The notes under the pieces were generated by a model. That model made no database searches, had not been told where the DNA came from, and saw nothing but the letters and a program-made list of their open reading frames with translations. Of a stretch of 52,519 nucleotides of DNA, positions 25,988 to 35,205 are shown piece after piece. The stretch is from Rhodoferax sp. (GTDB taxonomy: Bacteria; Pseudomonadota; Gammaproteobacteria; Burkholderiales; Burkholderiaceae_C): NCBI RefSeq assembly GCF_028714215.1, contig NZ_JAQTMS010000036.1, positions 1-52,519 of the forward strand. Reading direction: 5' to 3'. Numbering within the stretch: position 1 is the stretch's first letter; every line of letters begins with the position of its first letter. Both the position numbers and the translations under genes were made by a program.

Positions 25988-26912
25988 AGAGCAAATCGGC
26001 AATCAGGTTGAACAAAATCACCAGGCAGGCGAACACGAAGGTCACCGCCATGATGACCGGCGTGTCGTTGCGCAGGATGGCGTCGATCAGCAGCGACCCG
26101 ATGCCGGGGATGCGAAAAATCTGCTCGGTGACGATGGCGCCGCCGAACACCGCCGGCATTTGCAGCGCCACCAGCGTGACCACCGGGATCAGCGCGTTGC
26201 GCACCACATGCTTGACCACCACCACGCGCTCTTTCAGGCCCTTGCTGCGGGCCGTGGTCACGTAGTCGAGCCGGATCACATCGAGCATGGCCGAGCGCAC
26301 GTAGCGCGTCCAGCTGGCGCCCTGGAACAATCCCAGCTCCAGCACCGGCATGATGGACTGGCGCACCTGTTCCCACCACCATTGCCAGCCGCTGGCCGAG
26401 ATGTCGGCGCGGAAGACAAAGGGCAGCCAGTCGAGCGTGATGGAGAACAGAAAGATCAGCAGCAGGCCGGTGAAAAACGTAGGCAGGGAAAAGCCGACAA
26501 AAGCCAGCGTGCTGGCAATCCGGTCAAACCACGAGTAGGGCTTGGCGGCCGAGTAGATGCCTACCGGCAAGGCAATCAACAGCGCCAGCACCTGTGAAGC
26601 GCCAATCACCGCCAGCGTGACCGGCACACGTTGCAGGATCAGCGTGTCGACGTCGACCCGGCTGATGAAGGAAAAGCCCCAGTCGCCCTGCAGCATCGCC
26701 GCCAGCCAGCGAAAGTAGCGCTGCCAGATCGGGTCGTCGAGGCCGAACTTGGCGCGCAACGCGATGCGCACCGCGGCCGGCACGTTGGGGTTGGTGGCCA
26801 GTTCCTCGAACGGGTCCCCCGGCGCCAAGGCCAGCACGGTAAACAGCACCACGCTGATGCCCAGCACACTGGGCAGGGCAATCAACAGGCGCCGCAGGAT
26901 ATAAGTGCCCAC
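25953..26912 (-). CDS. Oligopeptide ABC transporter permease (OppB/DppB type)
   Basis: A 319-residue permease with the OppB N-terminal pattern YILRRLLIALPSVLGISVV and the EAA-type coupling loop YVTTARSKGLKERVVVVKHV. Six membrane segments are expected. It starts 23 bases after the stop of the solute-binding protein and overlaps the OppC-like gene. Length, motifs and order (binding protein, B, C, D, F) match classical opp/dpp operons. Confidence 0.93.
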   Translation of the reverse strand: MGTYILRRLLIALPSVLGISVVLFTVLALAPGDPFEELATNPNVPAAVRIALRAKFGLDDPIWQRYFRWLAAMLQGDWGFSFISRVDVDTLILQRVPVTLAVIGASQVLALLIALPVGIYSAAKPYSWFDRIASTLAFVGFSLPTFFTGLLLIFLFSITLDWLPFVFRADISASGWQWWWEQVRQSIMPVLELGLFQGASWTRYVRSAMLDVIRLDYVTTARSKGLKERVVVVKHVVRNALIPVVTLVALQMPAVFGGAIVTEQIFRIPGIGSLLIDAILRNDTPVIMAVTFVFACLVILFNLIADLLYGWLDPRISYR

Positions 26913-26935
26913 GGCTACGCGTTCCGGCTAACGGC

Positions 26936-28726
26936 TCAAGCTTCGCGATACCAGTTTTGCAGTGTCGAGAAGTCCAGATCCCAACCCGACAGACTGGCCA
27001 CCAGTTTCAGATTGGCACCGCGCGCGCGCGGCCGGCTGATCAGTGGAATAACGGCGTTATCCTTGATCACCATGTCGTTCATGCGAATGAACAGTGCCGC
27101 CCGCTTGACCGGATCAAGCTCTGCTTCCGCCGCATGGTAAGCCTTGTCGTACTCCTCATTGCGATAGCGGGCAATGTTGCGTCCCAGCCATTTGTTGGCC
27201 TTCGAGGAGACCTCCCGCGAGGTGTACTGGTCCATGAAACGCTCGGCATCGGGCTGCGTCATGGTGGTGGTGTACATCTGCATGTCGCACCAGAATTTGC
27301 CGTAGGTATCCGGGTTGGCAACGTCCGAAGAGAAGAATACGGAACCCGTGACGGACTTCAGTTCCAGCTCGATGCCGGCCTTCTGGCAAGCCTGTTTGAT
27401 AACCGCCTGTTCCTTCTGGCGGATTGAATTGACCGAGGTCTGGAACACCAACCGCATCTTCTTGCCGCCCTTCTCGCGGACGCCGTCGCTGCCCTTCTTC
27501 CATCCGGCGGCCTCCAGAATCTGGTTCGCCTTGTCGATATTGAATTCCCACTTGGTGTTGGGCGAACGAAAACGCGGCGGGTTGTTCAGGAAATTGCTGG
27601 TCGCCACGCCGGTGCGGCCATAGATGAAATCCTGCACCCCCTTGCGGTCCACCAGCAGCGACATGGCCTCCCGCACGGCCGGCTCGCTGAAGGCGAAGTG
27701 TTTGGACTTGATGCTGGCGCGCTCGCCCTCGACCTCGTTGAACGGATCGGTCGGATTGAGCTGGATGAACTCGATGTCGCCGCTGTCAATCACGCGCACC
27801 TTGCCCTTGCCGCCGGCTTCCATGCGCTTCAGGACTTCGTCTTCCACCTGCAGGTTCCAGGCGTAGTCGTACTCGCCGGTCTGCAATACGGCACGCGCCG
27901 CCGAAGTGGCGTCGCCGCCGCCCTTCATTTCGATGCTGTCGAAAAACGGGCGATTGGGCATGTGGTAGTTGTGGTTGATCTCGCCGCGCACGATGTCGCC
28001 CGGCTTGAAGTCGACAAACTTGTAGGGACCGGTACCTACCGGTTTCAGGTTGTTGGGCGCCTCGCGCGACTTGGCGCCACTGTAGGCAGCGAACAAGTGC
28101 TTGGGGATGATCATCCCTTCCGCCGCGACGAAAGTGGTGGCCCAGAACGGCGTCGGCTTCTGAAAGATCACCCGAACGCTGTGCGAGTCGATTTTCTCGA
28201 CCTTGACATCCTTGTAGACGCCAGCCGTTATGGCTGCCGTGGCCGGGTCGCGTGCAAACTCCCAGGTGAATACGCAATCGTCGGCACTAAAAGGCTTGCC
28301 ATCGTGCCAAGTGACGCCTTTTTTCAGCTTCCAGACCACCGATTTGCCGTCCGCCGCCAGACCGCCGTTTTCGCGCGTCGGGATCTCGGCCGCCAGGATG
28401 GGCACCAGATTGCCCTCGTTGTCCCACACCGCCAGCGGTTCGTAGAAGATGCGCGAGCCTTCCTGGTCCTTGGTGCCGGAAGCAAAATGCGGCTGCAACA
28501 AAGTGGCGCCCTGCCACCACAAGGCTTTGAGCGCGCCGCCGCCGCCGCGCTTGGTGGGCTTGTAGAGGGAGGTGGTTTGCGCCTGCGCGATACCCGAGTG
28601 CATCAGCAGTTGCGCCGCCATCGGCGCCGTCAGGCCCAGCGACACCAGTTGCTGGATAAAGTGCCGGCGCGGCAATTTGCCGACGCGCACATCCTCGATC
28701 AGTTCACGTAACTCGCGTTCCTGCAT
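26936..28726 (-). CDS. Extracellular solute-binding protein family 5, Tat-type signal
   Basis: A 596-residue periplasmic binding protein of the SBP_bac_5 family (OppA/DppA/MppA group), longer than the usual 530-550. The start is ATG 28726 with AGGAG eight bases upstream. The N-terminus has PRRHFIQQLVSLGLTAP (twin arginine at residues 20-21, followed by a hydrophobic stretch and AQA), so it looks exported by the Tat system, which is unusual for the E. coli homologues though seen in Betaproteobacteria. Family landmarks include WKLKKGVTWHDGKPFSADD and GTGPYKFVDFKPGD. It heads the operon for the ABC importer, FGase-like enzyme, nagA and SIS gene. MppA-like binding of murein peptide is possible, not shown. 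Confidence 0.92.
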   Translation of the reverse strand: MQERELRELIEDVRVGKLPRRHFIQQLVSLGLTAPMAAQLLMHSGIAQAQTTSLYKPTKRGGGGALKALWWQGATLLQPHFASGTKDQEGSRIFYEPLAVWDNEGNLVPILAAEIPTRENGGLAADGKSVVWKLKKGVTWHDGKPFSADDCVFTWEFARDPATAAITAGVYKDVKVEKIDSHSVRVIFQKPTPFWATTFVAAEGMIIPKHLFAAYSGAKSREAPNNLKPVGTGPYKFVDFKPGDIVRGEINHNYHMPNRPFFDSIEMKGGGDATSAARAVLQTGEYDYAWNLQVEDEVLKRMEAGGKGKVRVIDSGDIEFIQLNPTDPFNEVEGERASIKSKHFAFSEPAVREAMSLLVDRKGVQDFIYGRTGVATSNFLNNPPRFRSPNTKWEFNIDKANQILEAAGWKKGSDGVREKGGKKMRLVFQTSVNSIRQKEQAVIKQACQKAGIELELKSVTGSVFFSSDVANPDTYGKFWCDMQMYTTTMTQPDAERFMDQYTSREVSSKANKWLGRNIARYRNEEYDKAYHAAEAELDPVKRAALFIRMNDMVIKDNAVIPLISRPRARGANLKLVASLSGWDLDFSTLQNWYREA

Positions 28727-28785
28727 GACGTTTCTCCTCATTTTTGGATAACAGATTGGCTGGCAATAATATCTGAACCGTGGGC

Positions 28786-30027
28786 TCAGGCGTGAAAAAA
28801 CAGATAGGCGACAAAAACAGCGGCCACCACGCCGGCCAGGTCCGCCAGCAGCCCCATGGGAATCGAGTAGCGGGTCTTGCGGATACCGACCGAGCCGAAA
28901 TACAAGGCAACGATATAAAAAGTCGTGTCGGCGGAGCCCTGAAAAATGCAGGCCAGACGACCGACAAAGGAATCGGCGCCATAGGTTTTCATGGCATCCA
29001 CCATCATGGCGCGCGAGCCACTGCCGCTCAAAGGCTTCATCAGTGCGGTTGGCAAGGCCGGCGTGAAATCGGTATTGATGCCAAGCTGCGTAAAGACCCA
29101 GGTAAAGGCCGAGACGACCAGATTCAGCACCCCTGAATTGCGCAGCACGCCAATCGCCACCAGCATGCCCACCAGGTAGGGAATGATGGTCAGCGAGGTC
29201 TGGATGCCGCCCTTGGCGCCCTCGATAAAGGCCTCATAGACATTGACGCGCCGGCGCATGGCCCCCAGCATGAAGGCGACGATGATGGAGAACAACAACA
29301 GATTGCTGCTGAGCTTGGAAAACACTTCGATTTCGGAGCGGCTCATGTGCTGGCTCATGGTCCAGACCAGGCCCACGATGAAGGCGCTGATGCCGCCCAG
29401 CCAGCCCAGCACCACCGGCTGCAGCAGATTGATGCGCTGGCGCAGGGCGACCGCTATCAGACCGACCACGGTCGCCACATAGGTGGCAATCATGCAGGGG
29501 ATGAAAATATCCGACGGGTCTTGCGCGCCCAATACCGCGCGCTGCGCCATGATGGCCAAGGGGATCAGGGTCAGGCCCGAGGTGTGCAAGACCAGAAACA
29601 TGATCTGGGCATCGGTCGCCTGGTCCGGATTCGGGTTCAGGCTTTGCAGACTTTCCATCGCTTTCAGGCCGAACGGCGTGGCGGCATTGTCCAGGCCCAG
29701 CAGATTGGCCGAGAAATTCATCACCATGTGGCCATTGGCCGGATGGTTCTTCGGCACGCCGGGAAAGATGCGCTCGAAAAAAGGCGCGATGATTTTGGCG
29801 ATGAAATCGATCGCGCCGGCCTTCTCGCCGATCTTCATGATGCCCAGCCAAAGCGTCATCACGCCCGCCAGCGGCAGCGCGATGTCCATGACAGCGACCT
29901 TTGCCGACTCGAAAGTCCCGTCGACGATGCGCTTGAAAACCTCCACATCACCCAGGAAAAGCCATTGTCCCAAGGCCGCGATGAAGCCAACCAGAAAAAA
30001 GCCAGTCCAGATGTAGTTGAGTACCAT
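28786..30027 (-). CDS. Fused SpmA-SpmB nucleoside-recognition (Gate) membrane protein
   Basis: A 413-residue inner-membrane protein with two nucleoside-recognition (Gate) domains, the first (SpmA-like) around residues 45-170 and the second (SpmB-like) around residues 265-375. Landmarks are NFSANLLGLDNAATPFGLKA, the SpmA signature, and PLSGSGSRAMMVDAM and FQGSADTTFYIVALYFGSVG, the SpmB signature. In Bacillus, spmA and spmB are separate and lie next to dacB, acting in spore cortex formation. Here, in a non-spore-former, they are fused and sit 59 bases upstream of the peptide-importer operon on the same strand. Transport of a nucleoside or wall-related molecule is possible; the biochemical role is not known. 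Confidence 0.9.
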   Translation of the reverse strand: MVLNYIWTGFFLVGFIAALGQWLFLGDVEVFKRIVDGTFESAKVAVMDIALPLAGVMTLWLGIMKIGEKAGAIDFIAKIIAPFFERIFPGVPKNHPANGHMVMNFSANLLGLDNAATPFGLKAMESLQSLNPNPDQATDAQIMFLVLHTSGLTLIPLAIMAQRAVLGAQDPSDIFIPCMIATYVATVVGLIAVALRQRINLLQPVVLGWLGGISAFIVGLVWTMSQHMSRSEIEVFSKLSSNLLLFSIIVAFMLGAMRRRVNVYEAFIEGAKGGIQTSLTIIPYLVGMLVAIGVLRNSGVLNLVVSAFTWVFTQLGINTDFTPALPTALMKPLSGSGSRAMMVDAMKTYGADSFVGRLACIFQGSADTTFYIVALYFGSVGIRKTRYSIPMGLLADLAGVVAAVFVAYLFFHA

Positions 30028-30128
30028 GGTGCGTTGAGGTCGGAGTGTCGAAGGGCAGCGGGCTTTGTAACATGAATCGCAACCGGCTTGATCGGCCGGC
30101 TACCGGGCAGGCTGGCCGCCGGGAGGCC

Positions 30129-30593
30129 TCACCGAATATTTGCCTCGATCAGAGCGGGCAATCGGGAATCGATCAGCCGCTTCCATTCTTCAATCATCTC
30201 CGCGAAAGCGGCCCCTTCGAAGGAAACCAGGGACTCTTCGCCCTTCGGCGTCAGCGCGGTTAACGTATAGCTGACCGTGACTTCCGTGGCTGTTTCGCTC
30301 TGGGCTTGGCACTTGATTTCAACCGTCCCGGTGCACAATGCCGGCGTAACCCTTGAGTAACGGGAGTAGTGCGTCTGCGGGTCGAAGTCCACCAGATTCC
30401 AGATCGTGAAGTCGTCGCCGCTACCGGTCGTGAAAATCATGCCGCGCTCGGTTCGACCATCTGTCGGGAAATAGTAGCTAGGCTGCCAGCCATCAACCCA
30501 CAATGCTTCACCGGCTGGGGTGAAAAAGCGGTGGCATTGATCGATCGGGGACGCGATAAGAATTTGATGCGTTGCGCAGCAATGTTTCGACAT
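30129..30593 (-). CDS. SRPBCC/START-like small protein
   Basis: A 154-residue protein that resembles the SRPBCC (polyketide cyclase / AHSA1-like) ligand-binding fold, judged by HQILIASPIDQCHRFFTPAGE at the N-terminus (the usual start of such proteins), a central beta-rich part and the amphipathic C-terminal helix FAEMIEEWKRLIDSRLPAL. It starts at ATG 30593 with GGAG eight bases upstream; a longer frame would lie in the TetR gene. It follows the TetR gene by 53 bases on the same strand, suggesting cotranscription. Ligand and role unknown. Confidence 0.7.
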   Translation of the reverse strand: MSKHCCATHQILIASPIDQCHRFFTPAGEALWVDGWQPSYYFPTDGRTERGMIFTTGSGDDFTIWNLVDFDPQTHYSRYSRVTPALCTGTVEIKCQAQSETATEVTVSYTLTALTPKGEESLVSFEGAAFAEMIEEWKRLIDSRLPALIEANIR

Positions 30594-30646
30594 TTGAAAT
30601 CTCCATGAGTTGATAAAGCAAGGTAGGGGCTCCTTTCGCTTGCGAC

Positions 30647-31246
30647 TCACGCTCCCTTGCGGTCCGGCGGCAACGCCGAACACGACAGCTGGTTGAACAA
30701 GCTTGCCAGTTCCGTCGGCGGCATCGGTGTGCGCTGCTCCACCCACCAGCTGAGCAGTTCGACAAAAGCCCCGGCGAGCCAGCGCACGACGGCCCCGCGC
30801 GGCAAGCTGCCGGTTGTTGCCGGCAGCTCGGCGGCAATGAGGCGAATCACCATTTCACGAAAACGCTGTTGCACCACATAGCCACTGCGCCGACCGATCA
30901 GGCCGCGAAAGAGCTTGCGCTGTTCGTGCGCATGCTCGATCAGTCCCAGCGCGAACTGCAAGCCTGGCGGCGCCCCGGTGGCTGGACTGGCGCCGGTTGA
31001 CCGGGCACGGGCCTGGCGCTGTAGCTCGGCTTGCAGGCCCGCCAGACCACCTTCCAGCAAGGCCTCCTTGTTGGGGTAGTGCAGGTAGAACGTGGAGCGG
31101 CCGATGTTGGCCGCCTGGCAGATGTCCTGCACCGCCACGTCATCCCAACCGCGCTCGGCAATGAGTTCTATCAGCGCCAGGTGCAAGGCGCTGCGCGTGC
31201 GCAGGCTGCGGCGGTCGGTCGGCGGTTTGGCAGGCGACTTTGTCAT
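30647..31246 (-). CDS. TetR-family transcriptional regulator
   Basis: A 199-residue TetR/AcrR regulator. The helix-turn-helix is VAVQDICQAANIGRSTFYLH (residues about 38-57), the family signature, followed by YPNKEALL. The C-terminal part should bind a small ligand. The ATG at 31246 is preceded by AGGA at good spacing. The gene is divergent from the DUF2141-ABC exporter genes, and a palindrome ACACGTGT lies in the promoter between them, so repression of the exporter operon and of itself is likely. The ligand is unknown. Confidence 0.93.
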   Translation of the reverse strand: MTKSPAKPPTDRRSLRTRSALHLALIELIAERGWDDVAVQDICQAANIGRSTFYLHYPNKEALLEGGLAGLQAELQRQARARSTGASPATGAPPGLQFALGLIEHAHEQRKLFRGLIGRRSGYVVQQRFREMVIRLIAAELPATTGSLPRGAVVRWLAGAFVELLSWWVEQRTPMPPTELASLFNQLSCSALPPDRKGA

Positions 31247-31328
31247 GGCAATTCCTGAACAGCAAAACGGCTTGTGTCTGTAACTGGACAAACAGGCTGT
31301 TGTGGTGCTTGGACGCCAATACCAGCCC

Positions 31329-31357
31329 GGGACAAAATGAACACGTGTCCATTATAG
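31329..31357 (+). promoter_or_regulatory. Putative promoter with TetR operator palindrome
   Basis: A -35-like GGGACA (31329-31334) and a -10-like TTATAG (31352-31357) are spaced by 17 bases, and a perfect 8-base palindrome ACACGTGT (31341-31348) occupies the spacer. That is a classic place for a TetR-family operator. A second weaker inverted pair TGTC...GACA lies upstream near 31290-31305. If this promoter is real, transcription would start about 31364. Confidence 0.5.
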
Positions 31358-31369
31358 AAAGAGTTTCCG

Positions 31370-31870
31370 ATGAATCAACCCTACGCACCAACCCTGCACC
31401 CCTCAAGCCCGATTGGAACCACCCGCCCGCAGCAGAGTGTTATGCGCAAAACAGTGCTGGGCCTGGCATTCAGCGGCGTTGGCATCCTGGCGGCGGCAGG
31501 CGAACTCAACGTTGGCGATTTGACGATCCACGCCACCGGGTTCACGCATGCTGGTGGGCACGCGATCGCCAAGCTGTTTGCTCCCGGCGACAACGTCCTT
31601 GGGCCGGGGCGCTGGCAGGCGAGCACGCCTGTTGAGGGAGGCAGCGCGGTGTTTCGCTTTAAGGAGTTGCCCGCCGGGCGCTATGCGGTTGTCGTATTTC
31701 ATGACGAGAACGACAACGGAATCATCGACCACGGCTTGCTAGGCCCGTCCGAGCCACTCGGGTTTTCGGGAGGCTTCAGGTTGAACCTGCTATCTGGCCG
31801 TCCCGATTTCGAGCGGCTGAAATTCGATTTCAAACCACCGACGCAAAGGCTGGAGTTGCAAGTGCAATGA
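31370..31870 (+). CDS. DUF2141 exported protein
   Basis: A 166-codon frame encoding a DUF2141-family beta-rich exported protein; the family part includes FRFKELPAGRYAVVVFHDEN and DHGLLGPSEPLGFSGG. The signal peptide appears to begin at an internal Met (ATG 31442, MRKTVLGLAFSGVGILAAAG), which leaves 24 odd residues if ATG 31370 is used. ATG 31370 has GAAAGAG upstream but would be only about 6 bases from the predicted transcription start, so 31442 may be the true start. It leads the exporter genes, 70 bases ahead. Function of the family is unknown. Confidence 0.8.
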   Translation: MNQPYAPTLHPSSPIGTTRPQQSVMRKTVLGLAFSGVGILAAAGELNVGDLTIHATGFTHAGGHAIAKLFAPGDNVLGPGRWQASTPVEGGSAVFRFKELPAGRYAVVVFHDENDNGIIDHGLLGPSEPLGFSGGFRLNLLSGRPDFERLKFDFKPPTQRLELQVQ

Positions 31871-31940
31871 GGCCGCATGCAGCAGCTCGGGCCGGTCCGC
31901 AAATACCGCCAGCCCACCAACCACAACCAGAACGCATTGA

Positions 31941-32750
31941 ATGGAAACCATGATGTACCAGAAGCAACTCCCGACGACCGAACCGGCGTCAACTCGACCC
32001 GCCGCACCCGGTTCATCCAACTCAGGCCTGACCACACCGGGCCGGCTGATCGAACTCCGGCAGGTCAGCAAAACCTACCCCGGCGCAGGCGGCGGATTCA
32101 CGGCCCTCAGCCAGGTCGACCTGGAATTCTGCGCCGGTGAATACGTTGCGATCGTCGGCAAGTCGGGCAGCGGAAAATCGACGCTGCTGAACATGCTGAC
32201 CGGCATCGACCACCCGAGCCAGGGCACGGTGCGCATCAACGGTGTCGCCGTGCACACGCTGGGCGAGAGCGCACTGGCAAGCTGGCGCGGGAAAAACATC
32301 GGCATTGTCTTCCAGTTCTTCCAGTTGATTCCGACACTCACGGTGCTTGAGAATCTGTTGTTGGCGATGGACTTCGTCAAGGTCATCGCAAGGAATGAGC
32401 GGCAGCAGCGCGCAGAGCTGCTGCTCCAGCAAGTGGGCATTGCCCAGCACGGCCACAAGCTGCCATCGGCCTTGTCCGGCGGCGAGCAGCAGCGTGCCGC
32501 CATCGCCCGGGCGCTGGCCAACGATCCACCCATAGTGGTTGCGGATGAACCGACCGGCAACCTCGACAGTCAGACCACGGAAGTCATCCAGGGTTTGTTC
32601 AAGGAACTGGCCGATGCCGGGAAAACAGTCATCGTCGTGACGCACGACAGAGCTGCCAGCGCCAGATTCGACCGCGTCGTCACGCTCAAGGATGGCGCGG
32701 TGGAAAGCGACCAGCCAAAAGCCACCGCAGAGTCAGGGGCACGGCCATGA
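31941..32750 (+). CDS. ABC exporter ATPase, LolD/MacB type
   Basis: A 269-residue ABC ATPase of the MacB/LolD/FtsE group. Walker A is AIVGKSGSGKSTLLN, the Q-loop VFQFFQLIPTLTV, the signature LSGGEQQRAAIARAL and Walker B IVVADEPTGNLDS. In-frame ATGs at 31941, 31950 and 31953 are possible starts; GGA upstream of 31950 favours that one. The first 35 residues are a Pro/Thr/Ser-rich extension before the ABC fold. It overlaps the permease gene as ATGA (32747-32750), so both make one exporter or lipoprotein-type mechanotransmission complex. Confidence 0.93.
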   Translation: METMMYQKQLPTTEPASTRPAAPGSSNSGLTTPGRLIELRQVSKTYPGAGGGFTALSQVDLEFCAGEYVAIVGKSGSGKSTLLNMLTGIDHPSQGTVRINGVAVHTLGESALASWRGKNIGIVFQFFQLIPTLTVLENLLLAMDFVKVIARNERQQRAELLLQQVGIAQHGHKLPSALSGGEQQRAAIARALANDPPIVVADEPTGNLDSQTTEVIQGLFKELADAGKTVIVVTHDRAASARFDRVVTLKDGAVESDQPKATAESGARP

Positions 32751-35113
32751 ACATGACGCTCAAGAAGGCCTTCAGTGACTTGCGAAGCTCGCCCGGCCAG
32801 ACCTTGCTGGCCATCTTTGCGCTGGTGATCGGGCTGTGGGGCGTCGGCGGGATTCTGGTGTCGTACACCATTCTGACCAACGATCTGAAGCAGAACTTCA
32901 CCCAGACGCGTCCGGCGCACGCCCAGCTCACCTCGAAAGACTTCGCGCGCCTCGACCTGGCCGCCCTCAGAGCCAGGCCGGAAATCGAAAGCGCGGAATT
33001 CCGCGATCTGTCGATGCAACGAATCGAAGTCCATCCCAACGACTGGATTCCGCTGTGGCTGTTCGGCGTGGCGGATTTCAAGCATCCCGCGCTGGCCCTG
33101 ATTCAGAACGAAAAAGGGGCAGCAATCCCGGCGCCCGGAACCATGCTGATGGAGCGTGACGGGCGCCTGGTGTCGAATCTGAATCTTGGTTCGCGGGCAC
33201 GGGTGCGTGCCGGCCAGCGCATGCTTGAGCTTCCCATTTCCGGGATCAGCTTCGATCCGGCCCAGGCACCGGCCACGCAAGACCATTTCATCTACGCCTA
33301 TGTCGACCAGCAGACCTATGCCGACATTAGCGGCGAAGCCGCCAACCAGCGCTTGATTTTGCGCGTCAACAAGGCACGCAGCAAGCAAGACGTTCAGGCT
33401 GCGCTGGAGGGGACTCTGGCCTACTTCGGGTCGCTGGGCATTCATGTCGCCAGCGTCAACATTCCAAAGTTCAACGAGCACCCGCATCAATGGCAACTCA
33501 ATACCCTGCTGTTTCTGCAAGGCAGTATTGGCCTGCTGGCGTTTCTGATGGGCGCCGTGCTGGTGTCCCAGCTGATGGCCTCTATCCTGGCCAAGCAGGT
33601 GCGCCAGATCGGCGTCCTCAAGGCCATCGGCGCTTCGCGCTGGCAGGTATTGAACATCTACCTGCTGATGGTGCTGGCGCTGGGCGCCGCCGCCGGTGTC
33701 GTCGCCATCCCCCTGGCGGTGGCGTCGGGCTATGCCTTCTCGAACTTCGTGGCCGGAAAATTGAACTTCAATCTGCTGACCCTGCAGTTGCCGCTGCATT
33801 TGTATTTCGCGCTGGCCGCGACCAGCCTGGTGTTGCCCATCCTGCTGTCGTTGCCCGCCATCCTGAAGGGGATCAACTTGTCGGTGCGCGACGCGTTGAG
33901 CGACTACGGCATCGCAGCGGATGCCATCGGCCCGGCGGCGGCCGTTGCGCCGTCATGGGCACCGCGCTGGCTGCTGCTGGCCGCCAGGAACAGCTTGCGG
34001 CAAAAGCGGCGCTTGCTGGTCACCGTATTGACGATGGCGCTGGGCGTCGCCATCTTCAGCACCGGCTTCAATGTGCGCCAATCCCTGGCCAACCTGCTGG
34101 CCGACTACGACCAGAGCATGAAGCATGACGTGCAAGTCGTATTGAGCGGACAGATGCCGCGCGGGCCTGCCATGGCGACCTTTGCCGGCATCGCCAATGT
34201 CGATCGCCTGGAGACCTGGAATGGCGGCCGTGGCGAGCTGCAATCGCGGGTGATCGCGACCGGCGGCGGGGTGGGCGTGGTGGCGCTGCCGCACGACACC
34301 GACCTCTTCAAGCCCAGACTGGTTCAGGGCCGCTGGCTGCGATGGGCCGAGCCACCCGAAGTTGTCTTCAACCAGCAGGCGATGGAACTCTTTGGCAACC
34401 CGCCGCTGGGCAGCAGTCAGCAACTCGATATCGGCGGCAAGCGTCTGGCGGCGACGCTGGTGGGCGTGGTCGAGGAGTTGGAAAAAGCCAAGATCTACCT
34501 CGATGAGGCCCAGTACGACGCTTTCGCCAATCCGGGCCACCAGATCAACAGCCTGATGTTCGTCGCCAAGGACAAGCGATATGAGAGCGTCATGGCGCTG
34601 AAAAGCGCTATCGAGGCGGCGATCGCCGCGTCCGACCTGAAAGTCCTTTACGTGATGTCGCAGGCGGAGCGGGTAAAAGTCATCTTCGACCACCTCAACA
34701 TCATCCTGACGGTCATCGTCTTTCTCTCGCTGCTGGTGCTGGTGGTCAGCGCGCTGGGGATGGCTTCGGCAACGGGCATCGCCATCCAGGAGCGGACCCG
34801 CGAGATCGGCGTGCTGCGGGCGATCGGCGCCACCCCGCGGATGATTTTCGGACTGTTCGTCGCCGAGGGCATGCTCACCAGCCTGGCCAGCATCTTGCTG
34901 GGCTTGCTGCTGGCGTGGCCTCTGAGCCGGGTGGCGTCGGTCTTCTTCGGGAATCTGATGCTGGGCGAAGGCGCCACACTGCGCTACGCCTTCAGCGGCC
35001 AGGGGCTGCTGGTGGTGCTCGCCACAACGCTGGTATTCGGCTGGCTGGCCAGCCGCGTTCCGGCGCGGCGCGCCATTCAGCTGTCGACGCGCGATGCGCT
35101 GGCCTATGGGTAG
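32747..35113 (+). CDS. ABC exporter permease with two FtsX domains
   Basis: A 788-residue permease with an N-terminal helix (LLAIFALVIGLWGVGGILVS), a large periplasmic region, an FtsX domain near residues 255-380, a second periplasmic region, and a final FtsX domain near residues 655-780 (REIGVLRAIGATPRMIFGLF is typical). The duplicated layout matches the large ABC permease group rather than MacB or LolC. It works with the ATPase encoded just upstream. Substrate unknown; a role in moving lipids, lipoproteins or antimicrobial compounds would fit the family, and the TetR gene suggests induction by a small molecule. Confidence 0.9.
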   Translation: MNMTLKKAFSDLRSSPGQTLLAIFALVIGLWGVGGILVSYTILTNDLKQNFTQTRPAHAQLTSKDFARLDLAALRARPEIESAEFRDLSMQRIEVHPNDWIPLWLFGVADFKHPALALIQNEKGAAIPAPGTMLMERDGRLVSNLNLGSRARVRAGQRMLELPISGISFDPAQAPATQDHFIYAYVDQQTYADISGEAANQRLILRVNKARSKQDVQAALEGTLAYFGSLGIHVASVNIPKFNEHPHQWQLNTLLFLQGSIGLLAFLMGAVLVSQLMASILAKQVRQIGVLKAIGASRWQVLNIYLLMVLALGAAAGVVAIPLAVASGYAFSNFVAGKLNFNLLTLQLPLHLYFALAATSLVLPILLSLPAILKGINLSVRDALSDYGIAADAIGPAAAVAPSWAPRWLLLAARNSLRQKRRLLVTVLTMALGVAIFSTGFNVRQSLANLLADYDQSMKHDVQVVLSGQMPRGPAMATFAGIANVDRLETWNGGRGELQSRVIATGGGVGVVALPHDTDLFKPRLVQGRWLRWAEPPEVVFNQQAMELFGNPPLGSSQQLDIGGKRLAATLVGVVEELEKAKIYLDEAQYDAFANPGHQINSLMFVAKDKRYESVMALKSAIEAAIAASDLKVLYVMSQAERVKVIFDHLNIILTVIVFLSLLVLVVSALGMASATGIAIQERTREIGVLRAIGATPRMIFGLFVAEGMLTSLASILLGLLLAWPLSRVASVFFGNLMLGEGATLRYAFSGQGLLVVLATTLVFGWLASRVPARRAIQLSTRDALAYG

Positions 35114-35205
35114 GGGCAGGATGCAGCGCAAACCGGGGTGTTGCAGGAGCCGTGGACGGGGTTGCGGGTGATAATCCTGCCTGATCGTCACAGTTCCAAA
35201 TTTAT

